Positions 16,122 through 24,093 of a DNA stretch of 42,012 bases are shown in pieces; position 1 is the stretch's first letter, and every line of letters starts with the position of its first letter. This DNA is from Candidatus Thermoplasmatota archaeon. Lineage in GTDB: Archaea > Thermoplasmatota > SW-10-69-26 > JACQPN01 > JAIVGT01. Position numbers and translations under genes: made by a program. Under the pieces are notes generated by a model, which saw only the letters and a program-made list of their open reading frames with translations, was not told the DNA's origin and ran no database searches. The stretch lies in NCBI GenBank assembly GCA_035541015.1, contig DATLFM010000075.1, forward strand, positions 1 through 42,012. Reading direction: 5' to 3'.

Positions 16122-17978
16122 ATGCGCCTTCGCGCGACCCTAGCCGCGCTTCTGTTCCTCGCCACGCTTGCCGCGCCTCCCGTGGGCGGCTTCTCGGAGC
16201 AGACGTACGTGGTCACGTTCGCGCAGGAGCCCTCCCCGGTCCAAAGGCTTGAGATCCTCGCCCGCGACCCGGCGGCCGTCTTCTTCACGATCGTCCCGAG
16301 CGCCAAGGCGAGCCTCACCGACGCCCAAGCGCGCGACGTGGCGCGCCTTCCCTTCGTCCTGCGCGTGGACCCCGAGCGTCCCGTGGAGAAGCACCTCGAT
16401 CAGGCCGCGCGCCTCGTGCGGGCGGGAACGGCGATCGAGAGCCTGGGCGCGACGGGCCGCGGCGTCACGGTGGCCGTCGTGGACAGCGGCATCGACACGA
16501 CGCATCCGGACTTCCCGTGCGTGCTTGCGAACGTGAAGTACGCGCACGGAGCCTGGCACGGAAGCCCCAGCGACCTCGACGGGCACGGTACGCACGTGGC
16601 GGGCATCGTGGCCGGGTCCGGCGGCGAGTCAGGCGGCCGGTACCGGGGCGTGGCGCCGGGCGCGTGCCTGGTGGGCCTCGACTTTAGCGTGAGCTTCACC
16701 ACGACGGCGGCGCTCTCGGCCTTCGACTGGATCCTCACGAACAAGGACCGCTACAACATCCGCGTCGTGAGCAACTCCTGGGGCCGCGCGGAGCGCGACG
16801 CGCACTACGACGCCCAGGACCCGCTGCAGCGCGCCATCCAGCGCCTGACGGACGAGGGCATCGTCGTCGTGTTCAGCGCCGGCAACGGGGGCCCGGGCCC
16901 AAGCACGCTCTCGAGCGAGGCGCAGAACCCGCACGCGATCACGGTAGGCGGCACGGACAAGGCGGGCGTGCTCGGCTCGTATTCGGGGCGGGGCCCGGCC
17001 GTGGGCCGCGACCGCTTGGCGCTCGACTTCATCAAGCCCGACCTCGTCGCGCCCGGCTCCTCGGTCGTGAGCGCGCGGTCGGCCAGCGCGACGGGCGATC
17101 CGACCTCGCGAATCGTCCGGGCGCAGCAGGCCGACGCCGTGTCGTCGGCGCGGTATCTTGAACTCTCGGGCACGAGCCAGGCGGCCCCGTTTGTGGCCGG
17201 CATCGTGGCCGCCATGCTGGAGGCGAACCCGAGCCTCACGCCCGCGCGCGTGAAGAACATCCTTCGCGAGGCCGCAATCGACCTTGGGCCGCGAGGGCCC
17301 GATCCCGAATACGGCTTTGGGCTCGTGGACGGCCGGGACGCGGTCCTGCTGGCGCGGAACCTCCCGGAGGACCACGGCAACGTTCTCGTGGCCGGCGGCG
17401 CGGAGGAATGGACGCAGACGGGCACGTTCACGTCCTCGGCGGGCGGCCTTCTTGGCGCCACGCCGGCTTCGGGGGCAGCGCCGTCCACGATCCAGTTCGT
17501 GTTCCCGGTGAAGCAGGGCGCCACGCGGGTCACGTTCGACTTCGCGTGGACGAACCCGCAGGGCGTCTTCCAGGTGTACCTCTCCGACGGCGTGGGCACG
17601 TTTGGGCCGTGGACCGCGGCCAAGGCCGAGGGCGCAAAGAAGGTCATCAGCGGCGTCAAGCAGGAAGGCGTCCGGCCCGGCATGTGGCAGCTTGTCGCCC
17701 GCCCCGTGGGCCCGTTCTCGACCGCCTGGTCGGCGACCTCGACGGTGCTCGTCAAGGAGAACCCCGAGCTTGCGGCAAGCCTCGACCCGCGGTACCGCGA
17801 GGAGGACCGCGCGTATGGCTGGATGGAGCGCCTGTCGAATCAGATCGACAACGAGCTGGCACGCGTCGGCCTCGAGATCGACCGGCTGAAGCGGACGCCG
17901 GCGCCCGAGCCGTTGCTTGTCGCAGGCGGCGTGGTCCTCGTTGCGCTTGCGCTCGGGCGCCGGCGGCAGGACGCGTGA
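16122..17978 (+). CDS. Secreted, membrane-anchored subtilisin-like serine protease (S8)
   Basis: The 618-residue protein has a signal peptide (about 1-23), an I9-like propeptide region (about 27-100) and an S8 catalytic domain with the triad Asp121 (AVVDSGID), His155 (DGHGTHVAG) and Ser352 (LSGTSQAAPF), plus the oxyanion Asn in SAGNGGPG. A beta-rich domain of about 150 residues follows. The protein ends with a coiled segment, one membrane helix (PLLVAGGVVLVALAL) and GRRRQDA, so it is probably anchored facing outward. The ATG at 16122 follows a TATA box at leaderless distance. It likely processes or degrades extracellular proteins. Confidence 0.93.
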   Translation: MRLRATLAALLFLATLAAPPVGGFSEQTYVVTFAQEPSPVQRLEILARDPAAVFFTIVPSAKASLTDAQARDVARLPFVLRVDPERPVEKHLDQAARLVRAGTAIESLGATGRGVTVAVVDSGIDTTHPDFPCVLANVKYAHGAWHGSPSDLDGHGTHVAGIVAGSGGESGGRYRGVAPGACLVGLDFSVSFTTTAALSAFDWILTNKDRYNIRVVSNSWGRAERDAHYDAQDPLQRAIQRLTDEGIVVVFSAGNGGPGPSTLSSEAQNPHAITVGGTDKAGVLGSYSGRGPAVGRDRLALDFIKPDLVAPGSSVVSARSASATGDPTSRIVRAQQADAVSSARYLELSGTSQAAPFVAGIVAAMLEANPSLTPARVKNILREAAIDLGPRGPDPEYGFGLVDGRDAVLLARNLPEDHGNVLVAGGAEEWTQTGTFTSSAGGLLGATPASGAAPSTIQFVFPVKQGATRVTFDFAWTNPQGVFQVYLSDGVGTFGPWTAAKAEGAKKVISGVKQEGVRPGMWQLVARPVGPFSTAWSATSTVLVKENPELAASLDPRYREEDRAYGWMERLSNQIDNELARVGLEIDRLKRTPAPEPLLVAGGVVLVALALGRRRQDA

Positions 17979-17979
17979 C

Positions 17980-19815
17980 TCACATTCCCCAGAACGGCCG
18001 CTCGGCCTTGCGCTTGATGCCGAGGAACTCGTTCAGCGTCTCCTTCTCGTCGTAGGTGAGCTCCATCGCCTGCAGCGCCTTGGCGTCGGATTCGGGGATG
18101 TCCACGTAGAGCACCATCTCGGGGTCGATCTGGCGTCCCACGGTCACGTCGTCGATGGCAAGGGCCACCTCCTGGCCCTGCTTGGCCTCCTTGAGCGTCT
18201 CCTGCCCGCTGCGGATCGATGCGATCTCGCCCACGACGCGCCCGTCCTCTCGAAGGAGGCGCTCGCCGGCGCGCACGCTGCCGGCGAGCACGCGCACGCC
18301 GACGACGGCGGGCTTGGAGACGCGAAACACGTGGTCTGCAAGGAGCAGGACCTTGCCGGGGTACACGACCTCCGTCCGGCTTTGCGCCTCCAGCTGCGCC
18401 TTGCGCTCGTCGCGCCAGGCGACGTAGGCGTCGAGCAGATGGTAGATGACGTTGCCCTCGACGAGCTTCACGTCGCCGGCGGCAAGCTCGGTCTTCGCGT
18501 CGGGCAGCGTCTTCACGTGGAAGGCGAGCACGGCCTGGAAGAGGGGGTCCGCGCGTGCCCGCGCGTTCACGACATCGCGGCGGCTCACGTCTCCCACCTC
18601 GGCCACCTGGATGGGCACGCCTTTGTTCGAAAGCTCGAAAGCGATGGCTTCGAGGCTGCCGAGGCTGTCGGCCTTGACGGTCACTCCCGCCTCGGCCGTC
18701 TCGATGTTGCTCTGCATGGCCTCGCGGACGAGCGCGACCGTCTCGGCAAGCGTGGCGGCCGTGGCCGAGTACAGGGGCGCGCCTGCAAGCGCGCCGTCGA
18801 GTCCCGGAGCCGAGAGCTTCACGCCGCTTGCCGCGCGCACGCTCTTCACGCTCGCGAAGCGCTCGGAGGGGTCGCGGATCTCGTCGAGGGGCCGGGGCTT
18901 CAGGATCGCGCGCAGCTTGGCGGTGATGGGGCCGGCTCGGCCGCCCACGACGATCGTGTCGCCCTGCCGCAGCGTGCCGCCGTACACGATCGCGTCGAGC
19001 GTGGCGCCAAGGCCCCGCTCCTCCTTGACCTCGAGCACGGTGCCCTCCGCTCGGGCGTCCATCGTCGTGGCGAGGCTCTCCTCGAGGAAGCGCTGGGCAA
19101 GCCCGATGAGCACGAGCAGGAGGTCGGGAACGCCCTCGCCCGTGTGCGCGGAGAGGGGAACAAGCGCGATCGACTTGCGGAAGTCGGCGATGCGGTCGTA
19201 CCGGTCGGCGGGCAGATCGATCTCGGAGAACCGGCCGACGATCTCGTAGATCTTCGTGTCGAGCTCTTCCTGGACGCGCGAGAGCTGCCGCTGCAGCGAG
19301 GCGAGGAAGGGGCTCCCCTCCTCGGGCTGCCAGCCGTGGAGCCGGTCGATCTTGGTGAGCGCGACGACAAAGGGCGTCTTGTTCTTGCGAAGGATCGAGA
19401 TGGCCTCCCGCGTCTGGGGCATGAGGCCCTCGTGGACGTCGACGACGAGCACGGCGATGTCGGCAAGCGCTCCGCCGCGGGCGCGCAGCGTCGTGAAGGC
19501 TTGGTGGCCGGGCGTATCGATGAACAGGAGCCCCGGCACGCGGAACTCCTTCCCCTTCATGAGGGGCCCGCACAGCCGGCGGATGGCGGGAAGCGGCACC
19601 TCCGTGGCGCCGATGTGCTGCGTGATGCGGCCCGCCTCGCGCTCGGCCACGGTCGTGCCGCGGATACGATCGAGGAGGCTCGTCTTGCCGTGGTCGACGT
19701 GCCCCAGGACGGACACGATGGGCTGGCGGGTCTCCGTTGCCGGCGCAGGAGGGGTGGGCGCCGGCGCGGGCGCCTCGCCGGCCTTCGCCTCGCCCTCGGC
19801 GGAAGGCTCGCCCAT
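17980..19815 (-). CDS. infB: Translation initiation factor aIF5B (IF2 homologue)
   Basis: The 611-residue GTPase promotes joining of ribosomal subunits and initiator tRNA delivery. It has an Ala/Pro-rich leader of about 30 residues, G1 GHVDHGKTS (about 38-46), G2 region ITQHIGATEVP, G3 DTPGHQAF and G4 TKID. Domains II-IV follow, and the end ('ELTYDEKETLNEFLGIKRKAERPFW') is typical of archaeal aIF5B. Length is normal for archaea. It is the last gene of an rnp4-yhbY-infB operon, 21 nt after yhbY, and converges on the subtilase with 1 nt between stops. Confidence 0.97.
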   Translation of the reverse strand: MGEPSAEGEAKAGEAPAPAPTPPAPATETRQPIVSVLGHVDHGKTSLLDRIRGTTVAEREAGRITQHIGATEVPLPAIRRLCGPLMKGKEFRVPGLLFIDTPGHQAFTTLRARGGALADIAVLVVDVHEGLMPQTREAISILRKNKTPFVVALTKIDRLHGWQPEEGSPFLASLQRQLSRVQEELDTKIYEIVGRFSEIDLPADRYDRIADFRKSIALVPLSAHTGEGVPDLLLVLIGLAQRFLEESLATTMDARAEGTVLEVKEERGLGATLDAIVYGGTLRQGDTIVVGGRAGPITAKLRAILKPRPLDEIRDPSERFASVKSVRAASGVKLSAPGLDGALAGAPLYSATAATLAETVALVREAMQSNIETAEAGVTVKADSLGSLEAIAFELSNKGVPIQVAEVGDVSRRDVVNARARADPLFQAVLAFHVKTLPDAKTELAAGDVKLVEGNVIYHLLDAYVAWRDERKAQLEAQSRTEVVYPGKVLLLADHVFRVSKPAVVGVRVLAGSVRAGERLLREDGRVVGEIASIRSGQETLKEAKQGQEVALAIDDVTVGRQIDPEMVLYVDIPESDAKALQAMELTYDEKETLNEFLGIKRKAERPFWGM

Positions 19816-19836
19816 GGGCCGGACAGCCGGGACGGG

Positions 19837-20133
19837 CTACTTCACGTTTGCGCCGGGACCGCGCTTGGACTTGGCGCGCCAGAGCACGACCGTGTTGCCA
19901 CGCACCTCGACGACCTCGGCGCGGGCGCCCGTCGCCAGGCTATCGGCAAGCTCCTGCCGCTGCGCGCCCTCGCGCGCCGACTTGAGGAACCTCACCTTCA
20001 CGAGCTCCGAGCGGGAAAGGCGCGCCTCGAGCTCCGCCAGGACGCCGGGCGTGACGCCGGACTTGCCGACGGACACGTTCGCCTCGAGCTTCTGCGCAAG
20101 GGCGGCAAGCGCGCGCCGCTCACGCGCGTCCAT
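19837..20133 (-). CDS. YhbY-family CRM-domain RNA-binding protein
   Basis: The 98-residue protein is a single CRM domain: an N-terminal helix pair, the 'VSVGKSGVTPGVLAELE' loop (GxxG type), 'ELVKVRFL' and the final strand 'GNTVVLWRAKSK'. Bacterial YhbY associates with pre-50S particles; archaeal members are presumed RNA-binding ribosome-biogenesis factors. Its start overlaps the end of the RNase P subunit gene by 14 nt, and aIF5B follows, so this is an RNA/translation operon. Confidence 0.9.
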   Translation of the reverse strand: MDARERRALAALAQKLEANVSVGKSGVTPGVLAELEARLSRSELVKVRFLKSAREGAQRQELADSLATGARAEVVEVRGNTVVLWRAKSKRGPGANVK

Positions 20134-20479
20134 GGAAACCCTCCTTGGTGGCGCGGGCGCGGCGCCGCGCGGGGGGACCGACCCCGAACCGGCGGATCGC
20201 GCCGCACGAGGGGCAGGTGGCCACGACGCGCCGGGAGCGGATCCGCACGCGGGCCTGCCCGGGAAGCCAGTACGCGTTGCATTCCTTGCAGTGACGGCGC
20301 GAGAGCTCGCGCGGCAGGCGGACGAGGTATCGCGTGCCAAGCCGCCGGGCCAGCAAGACGTAGCGGCGCGCGCGCTCGGCGTCGCCGGCTCGGGCGCGCG
20401 CCTCGGCCAAGACGAACAGTTCTCCGATGCGGGCCCGCGCGCGCTCGCGCTCGAGCCCCTTGTCCCGGCGTCGGGGCAT
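20120..20479 (-). CDS. rnp4: RNase P protein component 4 (Rpr2/Rpp21)
   Basis: The 119-residue basic protein has the Rpp21 layout: two N-terminal helices (about 10-50), the YLVRLPRELSRRHCKECNAY stretch and a four-cysteine zinc site (C64, C67, C89, C92) ending 'CPSCGAIRRF'. Rpp21 pairs with Rpp29 in archaeal RNase P, which trims tRNA 5' leaders; an Rpp29 gene is also in this window at 39415-39654. The ATG at 20479 follows a TATA-like box by about 24 nt. It is first in the operon with yhbY and infB. Confidence 0.93.
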   Translation of the reverse strand: MPRRRDKGLERERARARIGELFVLAEARARAGDAERARRYVLLARRLGTRYLVRLPRELSRRHCKECNAYWLPGQARVRIRSRRVVATCPSCGAIRRFGVGPPARRRARATKEGFHGRA

Positions 20480-20502
20480 GGCCCCCGCAATGCAGGAGGG
20501 TG

Positions 20503-20513
20503 CCAAAAAGCTA
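20503..20513 (-). promoter_or_regulatory. TATA-like box for the rnp4-yhbY-infB operon
   Basis: Minus-strand TAGCTTTTTGG lies 24-34 nt upstream of the rnp4 ATG. It overlaps the stop codon of the MFS transporter gene upstream. Confidence 0.45.
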
Positions 20514-21773
20514 GGTCTCGAGGTAATCCAGGTCCTTTCCGTGCGTTTCGGGCAGGCTCCGCAAGGCGACGAGCGAAACGAGCAGGCAGGCCGCGCCGAC
20601 GGCCATCGCGCTGCGCCAGAGGCCCAGCAGGGGCGCCAGAGCCGAGAAGGCAAGCGTGATGGGCACCACCGAGCCCCGAATGAAGTTGGGGACGGTCGTG
20701 GCGACCGTTGCGCGGAGGTTCGTCCCGAACTGCTCGGCGGCGATCGTGATGAAGACCGTCCAGTAGCCGGCGGCAAGGCCCATGGCCGCGCACAGGCCGT
20801 AGAAGGCGGCGGGGCTCTGCCCGCGCGCAAGCAGCGTGGCAAATACCGTGGCCGCCGTGAGCCCGAGCGCGACAAACACGGTCCACCAGCGAGAGCGGAG
20901 GCGTTGGCTTGCGGCGCCCAGCCCAAAGCCGCCCACGGCCAGGCCCACGTAGCACCACAGGATCGCGTCCCCCGCGGAAACGGGTCCCGTGACGCGAAGC
21001 TCCGTCGACAGCTCGGGCGAGAAGGTCACCACGACGCCAACGACAAACCAGATGGGAAGCCCCACGAGGACGCACGCCGCGTATCGGGCCAGGCGCTCGG
21101 GATGCCCAAACAGGAGCCGGAGGTCCCCCTTGCGGGCGTCCGAACGCTCGACCGAGCGCCAGAGACCGGATTCGACGAGCTTGAACCGCACCACAAGCAG
21201 CACGAGCCCCATGCCGCCGCCGACGAGATAGGCCACCTGCCAGGCGAACGCGCCTCCCACGATGGCCGCGGCGACCGCTCCCAGGATGCCCACGCCGCCC
21301 ACGACCGCCGTGCCGTAGCCGCGCGCGTTGGCGGGCAGCGTCTCGGCGACAAGCGTGACGGCGGCGCCAAGTTCCCCGGCGAGCCCCACGCCGGCCACGA
21401 AGCGCAGGACGGCGTAGGTCTCCACGTCCGTCACGAAGGCGTTGGCGATGTTGGCGACCGAATACAGCGCGATCGAGCCAAAGAGGACGGAAACCCGGCC
21501 CCGCCGGTCCCCGAGCACGCCCCAGAGGATGCCGCCCAGAAGAAGCCCGATCATCTGCGCGTTGAGGAGGAGCACGCCCACGGGCAGAAGGTCCGCGTCG
21601 GCGACGCCGATGGCGCGCAAGCTCTGGACGCGGACGATGCTGAAAAGGAGCAGGTCGTAGATGTCGACGAAGTACCCGAGCGCACCCACGACGACGGCCC
21701 GGTTGACGACCACGCGCCAGGCGGCCGCAGGCTCCGCAGGCGCCGCTTGGGGCCTTCGCAGGACCGCCTCCAC
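20511..21773 (-). CDS. MFS transporter (metabolite:H+ symporter-like)
   Basis: The roughly 420-residue protein has 12 hydrophobic helices. It shows the MFS loop 2-3 motif GDRRGR and an N-terminal 'YFVDIYDLLLFS' with the acidic residues typical of the metabolite:H+ symporter/sugar-transporter group. It ends in a cytoplasmic 'LPETHGKDLDYLET' tail, as in that group. The GTG at 21773 is chosen because AAGGAG lies 11 nt upstream and the first membrane helix begins about 25 residues later; the open frame extends to 22094 but that part is Pro/Arg-rich and crosses the divergent promoter. The substrate (an organic acid, sugar or phosphate) cannot be told. Confidence 0.88.
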   Translation of the reverse strand: MEAVLRRPQAAPAEPAAAWRVVVNRAVVVGALGYFVDIYDLLLFSIVRVQSLRAIGVADADLLPVGVLLLNAQMIGLLLGGILWGVLGDRRGRVSVLFGSIALYSVANIANAFVTDVETYAVLRFVAGVGLAGELGAAVTLVAETLPANARGYGTAVVGGVGILGAVAAAIVGGAFAWQVAYLVGGGMGLVLLVVRFKLVESGLWRSVERSDARKGDLRLLFGHPERLARYAACVLVGLPIWFVVGVVVTFSPELSTELRVTGPVSAGDAILWCYVGLAVGGFGLGAASQRLRSRWWTVFVALGLTAATVFATLLARGQSPAAFYGLCAAMGLAAGYWTVFITIAAEQFGTNLRATVATTVPNFIRGSVVPITLAFSALAPLLGLWRSAMAVGAACLLVSLVALRSLPETHGKDLDYLET

Positions 21774-21923
21774 GCGGGCGCATGCTCCTTGGAGGATTTG
21801 AGCCCGCGGGCCGGAAGGGGAGACGCCTGGCACCGGAAGCTCACCGCGGCGTCGGCGCGTAGGCCACGGCGGCCGCGTTTCCGCGGACGCGGCCCGATGA
21901 CGACCCGCCGCGCCCCCGGGCGC

Positions 21924-21938
21924 GGAAAAAATAGATAA
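21924..21938 (+). promoter_or_regulatory. A/T-rich promoter GGAAAAAATAGATAA
   Basis: This A/T island in very GC-rich sequence lies 23-37 nt upstream of the ATG at 21961, as expected for BRE/TATA of a leaderless transcript. It shares GGAAAAAA with the promoter at 8736. Confidence 0.6.
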
Positions 21939-21960
21939 TGAGTCAGGGCTACTTCCCCCC

Positions 21961-23418
21961 ATGGCGAGGCTGATTCTCCCGGTTCTAGCGACGGCCGGCC
22001 TGGTCCTGGCGGGCTGTCTTGGCCCCGATTCGGGCGCCTTGCTCGACCCCCAAGTGACCGACGCGTTGCCCTTGGACATCGATCTTGAGGTCACCGACGC
22101 GATGGCCTTCGCCTTGTCGGCGGTGCTTCCTGCCGTGCACTTCGGGCATGGCCTTTACGAGCCCACGATCGACGTTTCGAGCTCGGGCGTGATCTACATC
22201 AGCGCCCACACGACGGGCATCGACACCACCGGCGCGCCCGCGTTCTTCAGCAGCGACGACGGCAAGACGTGGAGACAGCTTCCCTTTGCATCGAGCGCCC
22301 GGGTGCCCGAGCCGTTGCACGGCGGGACCCCTCCGCCCAGCGACGAGATCTTCATCGTCGCGGGCGACGACGGGCAGGCTTGGGGCGTCGACATCACGCT
22401 TGCCACGTTCCCGGTGAACGGCTGGTGCGACGACGGCGCCCGCCACTGCTACCACAATCCCAACGCGTACGACATGGTTCAAGCGCAGACCTCGCGCGCC
22501 GCCGCGCTCACGGGCCAGGATCGCTCGTGCAGCGTCGCGAACCTCAACGACCGGCCATGGGCCGCCTACGCCAACGGGAAGCTCCTCATGGTCAACAACG
22601 CCGGAGGCGGGCCGGTCCAGATCGGCGTGCTCAAGGTTCCGCCGGCTCGGTACGTGGACGTCTGGAACCCGCTCGACGGGCCCGTGTGGAACCTGTGCGC
22701 CGGCGACGGCGGCGGCTTCATCCCCGGGATTCCGGACATGCGCGCGGACCACTTCTTCGCCGCGCCCCAGCGCCAGGGCAAGATGTTCGTGGTCGTGACG
22801 GGCAACGCGGCAAACGTCATGGACGTCCAGCAGCGCCCCGTGTTCGAAAACGCCCACACGTCCATTTCGGAGATCAGCAACTACGGCCTGGTCGCCTTCG
22901 ACGCGGAAGGCACGATGTACGTCGTCGCCATGAGCAACGAAGCCGCCACGCCCGGCCCCGGCTCCGGCGGCATCCAGATCGCCATCAGCAAGGACGACGG
23001 GCATACCTTCGTCGAGCGAACGATCCGATTCGACCGGCCCGTGAGCTCGGTCTACATCGACGGCAACAAGCGCGGCCCAGGCGCCGTCCTCAATTGGGGG
23101 CTCACGGACACGGTGGACGGCCCCACCGACTGGTACCTCGGGCACCTCCTCGCCGGAGCCGACGGAAGCCCGATCGTCCGCGAAGCTTCGCTCGTCCTCA
23201 AGGACGGCCCGGCCGCCTCCCGTCACGTCCAGGGTGCCGCCGTCGGCCCCGACGGGCGCGCCTACATGGTCTTGTCCGCCGTCCACGGCAACGACCTGCA
23301 GGACTCGCTCTCGCGCGTGGGAACGACGCCGCTTGCCGTCGCCGTGCAGCAGGATGGGCCCAGGCTGCCGATCACGATCGAGGCGCTGGCAGGGGCGATA
23401 GGCGCGAGAACTCGGTGA
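21961..23418 (+). CDS. Sialidase-like (BNR/Asp-box) lipoprotein
   Basis: The 485-residue exported protein has a lipobox VLAGC (Cys19) after a hydrophobic signal. It carries Asp-box-type repeats, clearest at FFSSDDGKTWRQLP and AISKDDGHTFVER, so a sialidase/BNR propeller fold is likely. Cysteine pairs in 'WCDDGARHCYHNP' suggest an extracellular disulfide loop. It is related in design to the lipoprotein at 14575-15966, but the two are not close in sequence by eye. Enzymatic activity is not shown. It is divergent from the MFS gene and ends just before the repeat-rich tRNA-Glu region. Confidence 0.78.
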   Translation: MARLILPVLATAGLVLAGCLGPDSGALLDPQVTDALPLDIDLEVTDAMAFALSAVLPAVHFGHGLYEPTIDVSSSGVIYISAHTTGIDTTGAPAFFSSDDGKTWRQLPFASSARVPEPLHGGTPPPSDEIFIVAGDDGQAWGVDITLATFPVNGWCDDGARHCYHNPNAYDMVQAQTSRAAALTGQDRSCSVANLNDRPWAAYANGKLLMVNNAGGGPVQIGVLKVPPARYVDVWNPLDGPVWNLCAGDGGGFIPGIPDMRADHFFAAPQRQGKMFVVVTGNAANVMDVQQRPVFENAHTSISEISNYGLVAFDAEGTMYVVAMSNEAATPGPGSGGIQIAISKDDGHTFVERTIRFDRPVSSVYIDGNKRGPGAVLNWGLTDTVDGPTDWYLGHLLAGADGSPIVREASLVLKDGPAASRHVQGAAVGPDGRAYMVLSAVHGNDLQDSLSRVGTTPLAVAVQQDGPRLPITIEALAGAIGARTR

Positions 23419-23436
23419 CGCGCCCAAGCGTCGAGG

Positions 23437-23454
23437 AGTGCTCCCGCCGGGATT
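23437..23454 (+). repeat. Copy of the tRNA-Glu 3' end (direct repeat)
   Basis: Eighteen bases here (AGTGCTCCCGCCGGGATT) are identical to 23601-23618, which covers the 3' acceptor strand and part of the T arm of the tRNA-Glu gene plus 2 nt beyond its end. The copies are in direct orientation 164 bp apart. A third, inverted 13-base copy (TCAAATCCCGGCG) lies at 23556-23568. This looks like a tRNA-end duplication such as an attachment-site scar. Confidence 0.7.
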
Positions 23455-23462
23455 CGGCTCAC

Positions 23463-23599
23463 GTTGGTGCCCGGCGCCTTCGTCGCCGACCAACGCTCGG
23501 ACTTCGATGACTCCGCTCGTTGCGCCCTTCGGGCGCAACCTCGCTCGTCATCTCGTCAAATCCCGGCGCAGCGATCGCGCGGTCGCTTTGCGACCGCGC
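23463..23599. repeat. Cluster of three inverted repeats between the tRNA-Glu end copies
   Basis: Three stems are visible. The first is 23463-23494 (GTTGGT/ACCAAC with an inner GGCG/CGCC). The second is 23519-23539 (GTTGCGCCC-TTC-GGGCGCAAC), nested in GATGAC/GTCATC arms at 23506-23511 and 23547-23552. The third is 23577-23599 (GCGCGGTCGC-TTT-GCGACCGCGC), which lies 4 nt past the tRNA-Glu 3' end and may be its terminator. No convincing gene is present in 23419-23602. Confidence 0.65.
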
Positions 23600-23602
23600 A
23601 AG

Positions 23603-23677
23603 TGCTCCCGCCGGGATTTGAACCCGAGTCGCAGGCTCGAAAGGCCAGCATGATTGACCGGACTACACTACGGGAGC
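23603..23677 (-). tRNA. tRNA-Glu (TTC)
   Basis: A 75-nt cloverleaf: acceptor GCTCCCG/CGGGAGC (7 bp), anticodon loop CTTTCGA giving anticodon TTC, T loop TTCAAAT and discriminator A. The anticodon stem (CTGGC/GCCTG) carries a U-U mismatch at its second pair, which is unusual. No intron and no encoded CCA. It is followed by a 10-bp hairpin and by duplicated copies of its own 3' end. Confidence 0.94.
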
Positions 23678-23993
23678 ATGGGGTGGGGGGAGTAGAGGGG
23701 GGAGGGCCCGAAAGCCCTCCCCCCTCTTCCCTCCGCGAACGCAATCGGCACCGTCTCGCGCGCGCCTTCGCGGTCCACCGTTCGAACTCGCGCACGACGG
23801 GCGGCCGATTAAGCCTTTTCGTCGGTGGGTCGAGCGGCCGCCGCGCGGGAAGTTAGGCGGCGGGCGCCCGACGCGAGGACCGCCGAAGGCAGGCCGAGCG
23901 AGGGCGGGCATCGCCGCCTTTGGATGACAACCTTTTCAGCGAGGCGGCCGCGAAGCACCCAGGGCGAGCGGCCGCCGAGCGGGAAAGGTTTCA
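23678..23993. other. Gene-free spacer between tRNA-Glu and tRNA-Ser
   Basis: This 316-base stretch holds one clear element, the perfect hairpin at 23694-23727 upstream of tRNA-Glu. The remainder is GC-rich, with scattered short A/T spots (GATTAAGCCTTTTC near 23810, GATGACAACCTTTT near 23925). I see no convincing open frame, repeat or RNA in it. Confidence 0.6.
23694..23727. other. Perfect 14-bp hairpin with CCGAAA loop, 5' of tRNA-Glu
   Basis: AGAGGGGGGAGGGC pairs perfectly with GCCCTCCCCCCTCT around loop CCGAAA (TTTCGG on the transcribed strand). Its near edge lies 17 nt from the 5' end of tRNA-Glu, where the archaeal promoter would be expected. An equivalent element precedes tRNA-Ser. Confidence 0.7.
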
Positions 23994-24079
23994 CGCGCAC
24001 GGCAGGATTTGAACCTGCGCCGGACGTGAGCCCGAGTAGATCTCGAGTCTACCGCCGTGGACCGCTTGGCTACGTGCGC
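23994..24079 (-). tRNA. tRNA-Ser (CGA)
   Basis: An 86-nt class II tRNA with a long variable arm: acceptor GCGCACG/CGTGCGC (7 bp), anticodon stem GTAGA/TCTAC with loop CTCGAGA giving anticodon CGA, T stem GCAGG/CCTGC and discriminator G, as expected for serine. No intron. It reads toward tRNA-Glu, about 316 nt away. Confidence 0.95.
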
Positions 24080-24093
24080 ATGGAAGGGGGAGC

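Noticed and set aside
21774-22094. Extended N-terminus of the MFS transporter
   Set aside because: The added 107 residues are Pro/Arg/Ser-rich, cross the promoter and start of the divergent lipoprotein gene, and a GTG with AAGGAG upstream fits better.
23437-23618. Possible CRISPR repeat pair
   Set aside because: Only two direct copies, and they match the 3' end of a tRNA gene; no regular spacers and no cas genes.
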